From contig CAWICQ010000011.1 of assembly GCA_963834755.1 (NCBI GenBank), positions 1 through 64,000 of the forward strand: DNA of 64,000 nucleotides. Direction: 5' to 3'. Each line of letters begins with the position of its first letter. Positions within the stretch are counted from its first letter, which is position 1. Below, one piece after another: positions 1 through 7,603 of this stretch. The notes under the pieces were generated by a model. That model saw only the letters and a list, made by a program, of their open reading frames with translations. It had not been told where the DNA came from and did no database searches. The position numbers and the translations under genes were made by a program. The stretch is from Dokdonella_A sp963834755. Its GTDB lineage: Bacteria; Pseudomonadota; Gammaproteobacteria; Xanthomonadales; Rhodanobacteraceae.

Positions 1-230
1 ATACACCCGGCCGATTCGAGACTGAGTCTCTGAATCGGCTTTTTCATGCGCGAATGGCAGGGGTTTCGGTGATTGCGACCGGACTCTTTTGACGCCCTTG
101 CGGCGCCACCTGGCGACATTGCGCCCTTCGTCTCTGCGGCGGTGTTTCGTTAGTCCGGTGCCCGGGGCTGGCGTTGAGGCGGCGGACGCGGTTTAGCGAC
201 GACTGATTGCTTGTTCGGAGGCGCGCAGAC
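1..230 (+). repeat. Dispersed repeat R, copy R0 (right half only)
   Basis: The window opens inside a repeat. The bases match 43661-43890 closely (hairpin plus T-run, then the same run of text through the GCGACCGGACTCTTTTGACG block) and 49400-49560 more distantly. The left half of the repeat (iterons and the CACGGGAATTC core) would lie upstream of the window. Confidence 0.8.
10..44 (+). terminator. Intrinsic terminator-like hairpin of repeat R0
   Basis: GCCGATTC pairs with GAATCGGC around an inner GAGACT/AGTCTC stem and is followed by five T. The same structure recurs at 43670-43705 and 49405-49441 with changed but still pairing bases, which supports a real RNA hairpin. Confidence 0.7.
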
Positions 231-531
231 CTGGCTGGCGACGCATCTGACGGCCCGTGAGTGCGCCCGCTACTGACTTAAGCGCGCAGGAAGATGCGCC
301 TCCGACTATCCACGGCTCCCATTGCGATTTCGAGATGTGTTGCTTGAAGAGGGCGGCGGCATCGTCCCAGCTCTGACCATACTGGCCGGCATCGACCACG
401 CTCAGCCATTCGCGCGATGCAGCGGTCGCTTCGGCTGTCGGATCGGGGTCGGCCGCGGAAACCGTGGCGAGTGACACGAGCGATGCAACGCAGCGGCGAT
501 TCGCCGTTCTGCATCTCTCTTCGCGCGGCAC
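193..531 (-). pseudogene. DUF4019-like exported protein, truncated/frameshifted
   Basis: Residues about 25-72 of this frame (316-460) resemble the DUF4019 domain: an Ala/Pro-rich start, then EWLSVVDAGQYGQSWDDAA and LFKQHISKSQWE. DUF4019 proteins are small exported proteins of unknown role, normally near 130 residues. After the SQWE motif the reading frame no longer looks like the family, and the sequence runs into repeat R0. I therefore read it as a remnant whose 3' half was lost at the repeat. No convincing signal peptide remains in this frame. The family assignment is by pattern recognition and moderate. Confidence 0.4.
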
Positions 532-864
532 GCCTGTTGCGTCAGCAAATCGAAGAGGCGAGCGATGATCGGTGAGGGCGCGTGCGGCAATCCGGCGTCT
601 CGGGGTTTACCGCCGCACGCGCTCTTCCGCCCCGGTCGTTTTCTTCGCGTCACAGCAACGCGCATGGATGGCCGAACGCAGGCGCACGGCCTGCCGCTGT
701 TTTCTCTGTACTCATCTAGCCGATATGCGGTACGGTTATTCGCGCCGACGCGCGCGTGATCGAACTGAGCGAAGTCGGCGACGGCATCGTATGGTCGATC
801 GCTCCCGCCGACGTCGTAACGGTCGCGCCGTTGCGGGCGGCCATGATCCCGACGGCGCGCGCGT
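532..864. other. Stretch without a recognised gene
   Basis: Only short frames with arginine-rich, non-family-like translations occur here. I see no hairpin or repeat that explains the stretch. Confidence 0.5.
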
Positions 865-1266
865 TTATTGATCTTTGAGTCGTTCGAGCTCTCTGCGCGC
901 GTCGGAGCAGCCATAAGCGTCACCAAGTGCGAGCAGTCCCACGTCCGTGCTTAGAAGGCGGCTCCAGAGCTTGGGATGGCTCGAAACGAACTTTGCCATG
1001 CGGCGCGCGAGATCGTCGTTCGATAGCCTGTCCGCAGGGCCGCAGAAGAAGTCGCGGTCGCGCGCGTCCTGCGCCGACGTATAGATCACGTCGATCCAGT
1101 CGTTGAACGCTCCAACGTTCCGCTGGTCCGCCATCGAGCAATGTCCTTTGGCCGGCGAGCAACGGAGATAAGACGTCGCCAACTGAGCGATCTCAGCACC
1201 CGTGTCGAACTTTTCGGTTGTTAGGACCGCGATCGCCGTTCCGATCGTCAGAAATATGGCATTCAT
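865..1266 (-). CDS. Exported Rap1a/Tai-like small protein
   Basis: About 133 residues. An N-terminal hydrophobic stretch (MNAIFLTIGTAIAVL) suggests export. The body has the layout of the Rap1a/Tai family: conserved cysteines (YLRCSP, FFCGPAD, AYGC), a GAFNDWIDVIY helix and an HPKLWSRLL helix leading to the last cysteine. Characterised Rap1a/Tai proteins are periplasmic immunity proteins of type VI amidase effectors, but most homologues are orphans and no effector gene is visible next to this one. I prefer the internal ATG at 1266 over the one at 1281 because AGGGA sits a few bases before it. The gene lies among accessory genes. Confidence 0.6.
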   Translation of the reverse strand: MNAIFLTIGTAIAVLTTEKFDTGAEIAQLATSYLRCSPAKGHCSMADQRNVGAFNDWIDVIYTSAQDARDRDFFCGPADRLSNDDLARRMAKFVSSHPKLWSRLLSTDVGLLALGDAYGCSDARRELERLKDQ

Positions 1267-1421
1267 GTCTTGTCCCTGCATTAAGCCCTTAGAGTCAAAT
1301 GCGCCTCTTCACGAATGTCCTGACGGTCTCGCCATTGCGGACGATGTCATGAGCCGCAAGATTCTCGCCGTCACGATCATGACCGCGTCGATCGGCATCG
1401 CGACGATGCATTTCTGTATGC

Positions 1422-2270
1422 TCAAAAGCACGCTAGGTCGCGGTACCCGAACTCGCCTATCCCAAGCTGGCACAAGTTCCATTTCGTGCCCGCTGCCCTA
1501 GCAGCCAATTGCAGTGATCCTTCAGAGCGTCTAGAGAGATTTCCATAGCGGCTCGGACCAGACGCAATGTGTACCTCGACGCTCTCGTTCGGAAGGTCTA
1601 TTTCGACGTAGGGAATCAACAGGGAGCCGTTAGCAGACGCACGCACGCGGGATGAAAGAGCGGTCTTTACGAGTCTGACTTCTTGTTCGAACACGAACTC
1701 CGCGTTCTTAAAAGCGGGAGAGAAGTTGGTTCGCGTGTGGCTCCAACCGGCCGAGTCTTCTAGTCTGTTCGAAAGTTCCACGGCCGATAGTGTTGGCTGC
1801 TCATCATCCATTTTCTTTGCCGCTTCCATGTACATATCGAAGAATTCGCTACACCATGCGACGTGCGCCGTCCGATCATAGGTCACTTCGACTAGCGTGC
1901 CGGCTTTCTCTAGATACGCGCGTGGGAATCCAATAACAAAGCCGCCGCTGGGCGGACAGTACATCCGAAATTGCGTAAGCATGTTCGGAACTTTCGTGAA
2001 GGACGCGACATGCTGCACGCGACCATGCGAAAGGTGTTGTCGGAGCGCTTCGCGGAACTTTTGTGGGTGCTTTATCTGTGCGGACTCTCCAAAATAGATG
2101 TCAGGGTGGTCCGCCATTTCGCTCAATATGTCCGATATGACGAGACTATCGCGACCATCGTTTAGAAAGCGGTTATGCGTTGCCCAAATTTTGCGTTTCT
2201 CCACGATACTAAGCAGCGCATGCGCGTTCGTGTAGTGATACAGATAGCCGTTGTCGATCCAATCCGACAT
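1422..2270 (-). CDS. DUF2971 family protein
   Basis: About 282 residues from the ATG at 2270; the frame is open upstream, but the family begins at MSDWIDNGYLYHYTNA. Family features seen: LYHYTNAHALLSIVEKRKIWATH near the N-terminus, RFLNDGRDS, VQHVASFTKVPNMLTQFRMY and GGFVIGFPRAYL in the middle, and FVFEQEVRLVK near the C-terminus. DUF2971 proteins are often found in defence islands and resemble ADP-ribosyltransferase-like folds; no activity can be assigned from sequence alone. A damaged SIR2-like gene lies upstream on the same strand, so both may have formed one defence locus. That pairing is inference. Confidence 0.7.
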   Translation of the reverse strand: MSDWIDNGYLYHYTNAHALLSIVEKRKIWATHNRFLNDGRDSLVISDILSEMADHPDIYFGESAQIKHPQKFREALRQHLSHGRVQHVASFTKVPNMLTQFRMYCPPSGGFVIGFPRAYLEKAGTLVEVTYDRTAHVAWCSEFFDMYMEAAKKMDDEQPTLSAVELSNRLEDSAGWSHTRTNFSPAFKNAEFVFEQEVRLVKTALSSRVRASANGSLLIPYVEIDLPNESVEVHIASGPSRYGNLSRRSEGSLQLAARAAGTKWNLCQLGIGEFGYRDLACF

Positions 2271-2615
2271 AGATGCTGTCCTAAAGAGCAAATCGGAAAC
2301 GCGGCGACTCGTGTTCCGAAGCATGCACGACAAAAAGGAGCTGCGCCATTGCATACCGCGCTCCATTCAAACCGCCAGTGCGCACGGTGTGTGAACGTCC
2401 CAACGTTGCACCAGAAACACTTGCCCGCCCGGCGCCAGCGGAACGGAATGAAACCTTCGACACGAGTCGCAGACACAAACGGGAATGAGCCTCAGCGCCG
2501 GCTCGGCGTACCGATCGCGATCAATATCCCAGATTGAACTGCGCGTCATGAGCACGATCAGATCGCAGCCCTGTCTCAAGAGTCGCGACGACTACGCGCT
2601 GGGGAACAATTTCCG
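2271..2615. other. Intergenic stretch between SIR2-like and DUF2971 genes
   Basis: Overlapping short minus-strand frames contain a few Cys-x-x-Cys-like pairs but none has a full domain or a good start. I make no gene call. Confidence 0.4.
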
Positions 2616-3655
2616 CTACCCGAAGATCGTTTTTCGCCATGCCATCAAGAACTCTCGGCAGTCTTGTCGCTGAACGCCAAAGTTTGGCCGCATGTCAATG
2701 ATCGGCTTGAGCGCGGAGTCTAAGCTTCGACCAAGTGCGTCGCGATCGCCAGGGCCGACGTCATACGCCGTCCCGAAAATGTGGCGACTGGCTCGCTTCT
2801 CTACGACAGATAGAAGCTGCATGTTTTGCTGAAGATAGCCGAATCCGAGAAACACGATGATCTCGGAAGCCTCGAGAGCTTCGTGAAGAAGCATGGGTAC
2901 GTTGGAGTCAGTGTCCATTGCTTCGCTGAACGTTCTTATGCCGCGAGCGATGTCAACTAACTTCTCCCCCCGCCTGCGTGCCAAAATCAGCGTCCGTGAC
3001 CTTCGCGATGTTTTGCCATGGCAGTCGCCCGACGACGCCGTATGGATGGATGAATTTTTACCGTTGATAGCAAATCGGCCGAATACGTTGAAGAAACGTC
3101 CAAGTAGCGGGCCACGCTGTCGTGCAGAAATCTTTCGATGCACCTATCGTAATTGAAGATGATAAAACGAACGTGCGAGAAAGGATTCTCCGGCGTAGCT
3201 GGTTCAATTGTGGGAAGGAGGCCATCAGCCAATACGTGATGCCATATTGTTCGTTCCCCGGCGTAATTGATTGCTCCGGATGCATCATTTTTAGACAACG
3301 GGCTGTCTCGTTCTGCTTTCAATATTGCGCTTGCAATCGCAAGTTTCCCCACTTGAACTACTTTCGGTTGGTCGGCGCGGGCACGCAACAGGTGGTCGAT
3401 TGATGCCGCCGAATCCAGGCCAGGAATTAAGCGAACAGCCGCCTCAACATATGCGCTTAAATCCTCTGAACTGTCCTTCGCAAGGACGCGATACCCATTA
3501 ATCAATGCGGTGACGTCCGGATCTGCGTCGATGTTCTGAAGATTTCTCGGATCGACCAGCGAGCGTATACGGCCTTTTAGTTGATCCCCCGTTGGAAACT
3601 TGAGATCTACGCTGGCCCCGGCACCGACGATAAATGTTGTTTGCGGTCTAGCCAT
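2616..3655 (-). pseudogene. SIR2-like (STALD-type) NADase gene with two frameshifts
   Basis: The N-terminal frame begins MARPQTTFIVGAGASVDLKFPTG, the Rossmann Gly motif of SIR2-like defence proteins, and continues to FIIFNYDRCIERFL, a typical SIR2-like core motif. The C-terminal frame carries EIIVFLGFGYLQQNMQLL, the usual C-terminal SIR2-like motif. The two parts lie in different frames. Reading through needs two corrections. One is removal of a 4-bp tandem duplication (GGATGGAT on the plus strand, 3044-3051), which restores IHPYGVVGRLPWQN. The other is removal of one base from a six-C run (2966-2971), which restores QAGEKLVDIA. Intact relatives deplete NAD during phage infection. The 4-bp duplication is unlikely to be a sequencing error; the homopolymer change could be. 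Confidence 0.75.
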
Positions 3656-3728
3656 CGCTTGGGGCGCCGGCAGTCGTACGGCAGACGATGGGACAATTTT
3701 GCGACAGCGCCGTCAACTAAGCAGCCGT

Positions 3729-3750
3729 CTTGTAGGAATTTTCTTACAAG
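3729..3750. promoter_or_regulatory. Palindromic operator-like site
   Basis: CTTGTAGGAA-TT-TTCTTACAAG is a 22-bp inverted repeat with one mismatch, between the diverging SIR2-like gene and the small-gene run. Its reverse complement fits TGTAAGAANNTTCCTACA, also seen near 17787 and in weaker form near 14241 and 20214. Confidence 0.55.
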
Positions 3751-3792
3751 AAGCGAGTACAAAGCCATGCCTTGCTATGCTGCCGCGTACCA

Positions 3793-3993
3793 ATGAAACC
3801 GGACCTCATTGCACGCGTCGCGCGCACGTTGCGCGATCTGCTCGCCGAGCATCGGGGCGAATTCGACGCGCGCAGTGGGCAGCACATCGCGACCGTCACG
3901 ACGAATGAAGCCGATGCCGAAAGACTCAAGCGGGGTGTTGACGAAGCCGTCGCCGCGCATGCGCGACGGCGGCGCGCCGATCAATCAACATGA
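3793..3993 (+). CDS. Small hypothetical protein
   Basis: 66 residues from the ATG at 3793. The sequence is charged and predicted helical, with no membrane segment (MKPDLIARVARTLRDLLAEH at the start, Arg-rich end). I do not recognise a family. It is the first gene of a run of very short genes; its stop overlaps the next start as ATGA, which indicates translational coupling. A palindromic site lies about 45 bp upstream. The coupling, rather than similarity, is the main support for its being real. Confidence 0.5.
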   Translation: MKPDLIARVARTLRDLLAEHRGEFDARSGQHIATVTTNEADAERLKRGVDEAVAAHARRRRADQST

Positions 3994-4298
3994 GCTACAG
4001 CGCCTTCATATTCCTGATCCTCAGCGGGACTGCATCCCTTCTCATCGCGGTCTTTGTGACGCCTTGGATCACGCGCGGGCGGCACGTATTGATGGCGCTT
4101 GTTGCGGGCGCGCTCTGCTTAGTCCCGAGCTATATGTTCGGCATACACGAGTTCTGCCTTGTCGTTCCTTCCGGCGAACTGTGCGGCCTTGCCGCGCTAT
4201 TGGGCACTGCGCCGCTCGGCTTTGCCATAGGGACGCTCATGTGCGCTGTACTGATCCGCCTGCTGGACCGAGATCGACGGGGATCGGAACCGCATTAA
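3990..4298 (+). CDS. Small membrane protein
   Basis: 102 residues with three hydrophobic segments: AFIFLILSGTASLLIAVFV, VLMALVAGALCLVPSYMFG and LGFAIGTLMCAVLIRLL. The C-terminus is charged and probably cytoplasmic. It starts inside the stop codon of the previous gene (ATGA). I recognise no family. The gene belongs to the small-gene run at 3.8-5.2 kb. Confidence 0.5.
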   Translation: MSYSAFIFLILSGTASLLIAVFVTPWITRGRHVLMALVAGALCLVPSYMFGIHEFCLVVPSGELCGLAALLGTAPLGFAIGTLMCAVLIRLLDRDRRGSEPH

Positions 4299-4343
4299 CG
4301 TCTCGACACTGTGCGATCCACTGAACTTCGCGGCGGGCAGGAT

Positions 4344-4610
4344 ATGGCGAAAGATCGAGATGGGAATGAAGTCAACGTCGGCACGCGCGTCCGAATCCTT
4401 CACTTGTCGGGCAGATGGTTCGATGAATTGCCAGAGGACGAACGGGCCGACGTCGCAGGCATGATCGGCGAGACGTTCGTCGTCGATGAGATCGATGACT
4501 ACGGCAATCCATGGGTGACGAAGACGTGGAAGGAAGGGGAAGACAGGATCAGGTCTCACGGCGTTGCACTTGCTCCTGACGAGATGATCGTCGTGGAGCG
4601 AGAGCTTTGA
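4344..4610 (+). CDS. Small soluble protein, SH3-like/KOW-like fold suspected
   Basis: 88 residues from the ATG at 4344, preceded by GGGCAGGAT, which is a better start than the ATG at 4311. The pattern (VNVGTRVRILHLSG, then LPEDERADVAGMIGETF, then VDEIDDYGNPWVTKTW) matches a family of small acidic proteins I have seen annotated as hypothetical, often carried on mobile cassettes. The N-terminal beta-rich VGTRVRIL part resembles SH3/KOW barrels. No function can be assigned. The gene sits 45 bp after the preceding membrane-protein gene. Confidence 0.55.
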   Translation: MAKDRDGNEVNVGTRVRILHLSGRWFDELPEDERADVAGMIGETFVVDEIDDYGNPWVTKTWKEGEDRIRSHGVALAPDEMIVVEREL

Positions 4611-4658
4611 CCGCGTTCTACGTCATCGGCGACGCGCTGTCGTGGTAGCGTCTCCCCG

Positions 4659-4865
4659 ATGATCCTGAGTGTGATCCTATTCATTGCCTACTCGGCGTTC
4701 TGCTGGTGGGTTGTATTCTGGGACGGCGCCGAAGTTCTCGAAGGCTGGAAGGGATGGCTTGTTGATTCGCCTTCACTCATGACGACGCGGGAACTGCGAA
4801 TCGGCACGGCGATCTCTTGGCTCACGGCCGTGGTCATCGGCCTGATCGCGTACTTCTCCGACTGA
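4659..4865 (+). CDS. Small two-TM membrane protein
   Basis: 68 residues with hydrophobic segments at both ends (MILSVILFIAYSAFCWWVVF and AISWLTAVVIGLIAYF) joined by a short loop. No family recognised. Its TGA overlaps the next ATG (TGATG), so translation is probably coupled. Confidence 0.45.
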   Translation: MILSVILFIAYSAFCWWVVFWDGAEVLEGWKGWLVDSPSLMTTRELRIGTAISWLTAVVIGLIAYFSD

Positions 4866-5035
4866 TGCTCAATGTCATCTTCGGCGCCATCTGGCGCATC
4901 GCGCTGGTCTTCGGATTTGATCGTGCTCATCATGGTGCTCGGGCACCGATGATTCTTCACGCGCAATCTGCGATGCGTTCGTTGACGGCTTGTCGATCGT
5001 GCGGTGGAACACTCCGCTTTAAGGTTGGGCTGTGA
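4865..5035 (+). CDS. Very small membrane-like ORF, possibly frameshifted
   Basis: 56 residues beginning MLNVIFGAIWRIALVFGF. A one-base frame change after IALVF would continue as SDLIVLIMVLGHR, giving a second hydrophobic stretch like the one in the fragment at 5235-5318 (VIFGAIGRTLLVVF then YVLLIVLAD). The gene may therefore be frameshifted. In the present frame its stop overlaps a GTG start of the next gene. TGATG at its start couples it to the previous gene. Confidence 0.35.
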   Translation: MLNVIFGAIWRIALVFGFDRAHHGARAPMILHAQSAMRSLTACRSCGGTLRFKVGL

Positions 5036-5220
5036 ATGCATTGATTGGGCTAGCGCTTCTGCTCGTCGTCATCATCATCACCCAGCGCTCATGGCCCAAG
5101 GAGACGCGTCCTCTGCGACGAGAGACGTTGTTCGGCCTCCTTCGACGCGCGGGCGTGCGCGTTGTGCTGCTCTTCATAGGCGCGCTTATCGTGCTCGCGC
5201 TCTTCGTGGCGATCCGATAG
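5032..5220 (+). CDS. Small membrane protein with GTG start
   Basis: 62 residues with hydrophobic stretches at the N-terminus (NALIGLALLLVVIIIT) and C-terminus (VVLLFIGALIVLALFVAI), separated by a basic loop. The GTG start overlaps the preceding stop (GTGA). No family recognised. It is the last complete member of the small-gene run. Confidence 0.4.
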   Translation: MNALIGLALLLVVIIITQRSWPKETRPLRRETLFGLLRRAGVRVVLLFIGALIVLALFVAIR

Positions 5221-5234
5221 CGCGTGCCGGCGGC

Positions 5235-5318
5235 TCAGTCATCTTCGGCGCGATCGGACGCACGTTGCTCGTCGTCTTCCCGATGTACGTGCTCCTGATC
5301 GTACTCGCGGATATGTGA
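5235..5318 (+). pseudogene. Fragment homologous to the small ORF at 4865
   Basis: The frame reads SVIFGAIGRTLLVVF then MYVLLIVLADM and stop, with no start codon nearby. It repeats the VIFGAIxR theme of the ORF at 4865, so a small internal duplication followed by loss of the 5' end is likely. Confidence 0.35.
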
Positions 5319-5361
5319 GCGTCTTCGCGATGCCCATTTCGGCGAGCGTCGGCGCCGCTGT

Positions 5362-5417
5362 CGCGGGTTCGAGTCCCGATCTTTGCTAGGGGTAGATGGG
5401 GGGATTTTTAGGGGTAG
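5362..5417 (+). other. tRNA T-arm-like sequence and short direct repeats near the recombinase 3' end
   Basis: GCGGGTTCGAGTCCCG (5363-5378) looks like a tRNA T-arm, but no full cloverleaf can be drawn. Two AGGGGTAG direct repeats follow at 5388 and 5410. The place, downstream of a recombinase gene, would suit a leftover attachment site. This is inference. Confidence 0.3.
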
Positions 5418-5475
5418 CTCGATCACGAATTCGCGTCTATACGCAGCGATTTTGCCGGATGTGACGGCCGTCCGC

Positions 5476-7140
5476 TCAGCCAGGCGTCCTGTATGCTCGT
5501 CGTTGCTCGTCCCAATCCAGTGGCGGCAAACGCTTGAGCGTCTTCACGGTGAACCGCGCCGGTTGCCGCCCTTGAACCACCATCTCGATGATGTCCGGCG
5601 CCAATAACGAGCTATAGAGAATGCGCGCGACGTAGCGCTCGTCGAGCTTCTCGGCCTGGGCGATGTCGCGCAGCGAACGCATCTCACCGGCCGTCAGCTG
5701 CTCATACCAACGTCGCCCACGGGCGATCAGACGAATCAGCGCCCGATCGGGTTCACCGGCTTCATTGGGCCCGTTGTCATTGTTCACCACGAGACGGATA
5801 TCGTGAGCTGTGCGATGCAGCCGAACCGGCATCGACAGCGTCACTATGCGCGATTCATCGCCGTCCCTCGCGCCGCCCAGGAATTCGCGCACGGCGTTCC
5901 GATCTAACAGGAGATCGACAGCCTGCGTACGAACAACAATCTGGCGAATCAGCGAGCGCCATTGCACCCAATCGGCATCGCCGAAACGGGCGAGGCGTGC
6001 CGCTCGGGCGACCGCGCTCATCGCCGCGGCGTCCTCTTCGTGTGTAAAGAGCGTACCGAGCAATTCGTCACGCGAACCCCAGTACTGGCGTAACCGGTCG
6101 GCCACGTGTCGTTCCAGCAACTCCGCCGGTAGACGGCCCTGCTTACGAACCTCGCTCGCATCGTCTTCCTTCTTGGAGACGTAGTAGCGGTAGCGCTTGC
6201 CGGCTTTCGCCGTATGCACCGGCTCGTAGCTCCGACCGAGTTCATCGATGATGAGGCCGCGCAGTGGGCTGCTCGGCTTGGTTCGCTCAGCACCGGTCAC
6301 ACGCTGGCGGGTGCGTTCGCGAGTAGCCTGGACGGCATTCCACAGCGCCTCATCGATGATCGGTTCGTGCTGACCGGCGTGGACCTGACCCTTGTGACTG
6401 ATCTCGCCGCGGTAGATGCGGTTGCCGAGGATGGCGAACAGCGCGCCGTTGGAGAACGCACAGCCGCCCTTGGCCTCGCCGTTCCTCCGCACACGCACCT
6501 TGCTAACAATCCCTTCAGCGGCCAACGCCTCCTTGAGCTTCTCGACATTGCCCAAGTCATGGTACCGCTCGAAGATCCGACGGACGTTCGCAGCCTCTGT
6601 TGCGTTGATCACCAATCGGCGATCGATGCAGTCATATCCGATCGGGACGTAACCGCCCATCCACATGCCCTTCTTCTTCGAGGCCGCGATCTTGTCGCGA
6701 ATCCGCTCGCCCGTGACCTCGCGCTCAAACTGGGCGAACGACAAGAGGACGTTCAAGGTCAGCCGACCCATGGAGGTCGTCGTATTGAAGGACTGGGTGA
6801 CGGAGACGAACGAGGCCCCTTTCGCATCGAGACGTTCAACCAACTTGGCGAAGTCGCTCAGCGAACGGGTCAGGCGATCGACCTTGTAGACGACGATGAG
6901 GTCGATGTGTCCCGCATCGAGATCGGCCAGCAGCTGCGTCAAGGCCGGACGATCGAGGTTGCCGCCGGAGAATCCACCGTCGTCATAGCGCGTGGGGAAA
7001 AGTTTCCAACCTTCGTGGCGCTGGCTCTCGATGTAAGCCGCGCACGCTTCGCGTTGCGCATCGAGCGAGTTGAAATCCTGGTCGAGTCCCTCCTCCGATG
7101 ACTTGCGGGTGTAGATCGCGCAGCGGAGGATGCGGTTCAT
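5476..7140 (-). CDS. Large serine recombinase (resolvase/invertase type)
   Basis: 554 residues from the ATG at 7140, which overlaps the stop of the upstream DUF2924 gene (ATGA). The N-terminal resolvase domain begins MNRILRCAIYTRKSSEEG; Ser14 is the expected nucleophile. FNSLDAQREACAAYIES and IDLIVVYKVDRLTRSLSDF are typical of the catalytic domain (about 3-150). The recombinase domain follows (about 165-270, with the FSNGALFAILGNRIYRGE motif), then a RYRYYVSKK segment and a C-terminal DNA-binding region. These enzymes integrate, excise or invert DNA at short sites. This gene is intact, whereas much of the surrounding accessory DNA is broken. Recombinase/DUF2924 pairs are common in proteobacterial mobile elements. 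Confidence 0.9.
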   Translation of the reverse strand: MNRILRCAIYTRKSSEEGLDQDFNSLDAQREACAAYIESQRHEGWKLFPTRYDDGGFSGGNLDRPALTQLLADLDAGHIDLIVVYKVDRLTRSLSDFAKLVERLDAKGASFVSVTQSFNTTTSMGRLTLNVLLSFAQFEREVTGERIRDKIAASKKKGMWMGGYVPIGYDCIDRRLVINATEAANVRRIFERYHDLGNVEKLKEALAAEGIVSKVRVRRNGEAKGGCAFSNGALFAILGNRIYRGEISHKGQVHAGQHEPIIDEALWNAVQATRERTRQRVTGAERTKPSSPLRGLIIDELGRSYEPVHTAKAGKRYRYYVSKKEDDASEVRKQGRLPAELLERHVADRLRQYWGSRDELLGTLFTHEEDAAAMSAVARAARLARFGDADWVQWRSLIRQIVVRTQAVDLLLDRNAVREFLGGARDGDESRIVTLSMPVRLHRTAHDIRLVVNNDNGPNEAGEPDRALIRLIARGRRWYEQLTAGEMRSLRDIAQAEKLDERYVARILYSSLLAPDIIEMVVQGRQPARFTVKTLKRLPPLDWDEQRRAYRTPG

Positions 7141-7592
7141 GCGCGGGCCTCCACTTCGGACTTCGATCGGGTCTTCTTGAGGCCGAAGAAGCGCGGGCCG
7201 GACCAATGGGCGCCGGTGATCGCCTGGGCGATCTCAGTGAGGCTGCGGTATTGCTTTCCGCGATAAGCAAAGCCTCGATCTAGCACTGTGACTTCGTGCG
7301 TCGTGCCGTTCCATCGTCGGATCAAGCGCGCGCCGAGACGAAGCGTCGCCGCGCTCTTGTCGGCGGTGGCGCTCTTCTGATCGACACGCGCCATCGCCTG
7401 CAGGGATTTTCGGACCGCTCGCGAAAGGCCGCCGTGTACGCGTTCCTGCAACGCGTAAGCGAGCAAGCGCACGAGCAATTCCCGTTTTGCGCCTGGCGGC
7501 GGTGTGCAGGTGAACGTCTTCGACCAGAGTGCTTTCAAAGCGTCCAGATCAAGCTCGGCCAGCTGATCAGGCGAAGGTAGCGGACGGGCCAT
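7137..7592 (-). CDS. DUF2924 family protein
   Basis: 151 residues. The N-terminal helical part has the family pattern ALKALWSKTFTCTPPPGAKRE followed by LLVRLLAYALQERVHGGLS; the C-terminal part has LGARLIRRWNGTTHEVTVL then YRSLTEIAQAITGAHWSGPRFF. DUF2924 proteins are encoded directly upstream of serine recombinases, as here, and are presumed to help recombination or bind its sites; this has not been shown to my knowledge. A truncated relative lies at 36861-37262 and a small fragment near 40690-40800. Expression is probably coupled with the recombinase by the ATGA overlap. Confidence 0.85.
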   Translation of the reverse strand: MARPLPSPDQLAELDLDALKALWSKTFTCTPPPGAKRELLVRLLAYALQERVHGGLSRAVRKSLQAMARVDQKSATADKSAATLRLGARLIRRWNGTTHEVTVLDRGFAYRGKQYRSLTEIAQAITGAHWSGPRFFGLKKTRSKSEVEARA

Positions 7593-7603
7593 GGTGAATT
7601 CCG

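Noticed and set aside
2281..2580. Short Cys-containing frames between SIR2-like and DUF2971 genes
   Set aside because: No complete zinc-ribbon pattern or credible start.
5340..5400. Possible tRNA gene
   Set aside because: Only a T-arm-like block is present; D-arm, anticodon arm and acceptor stem cannot be drawn.
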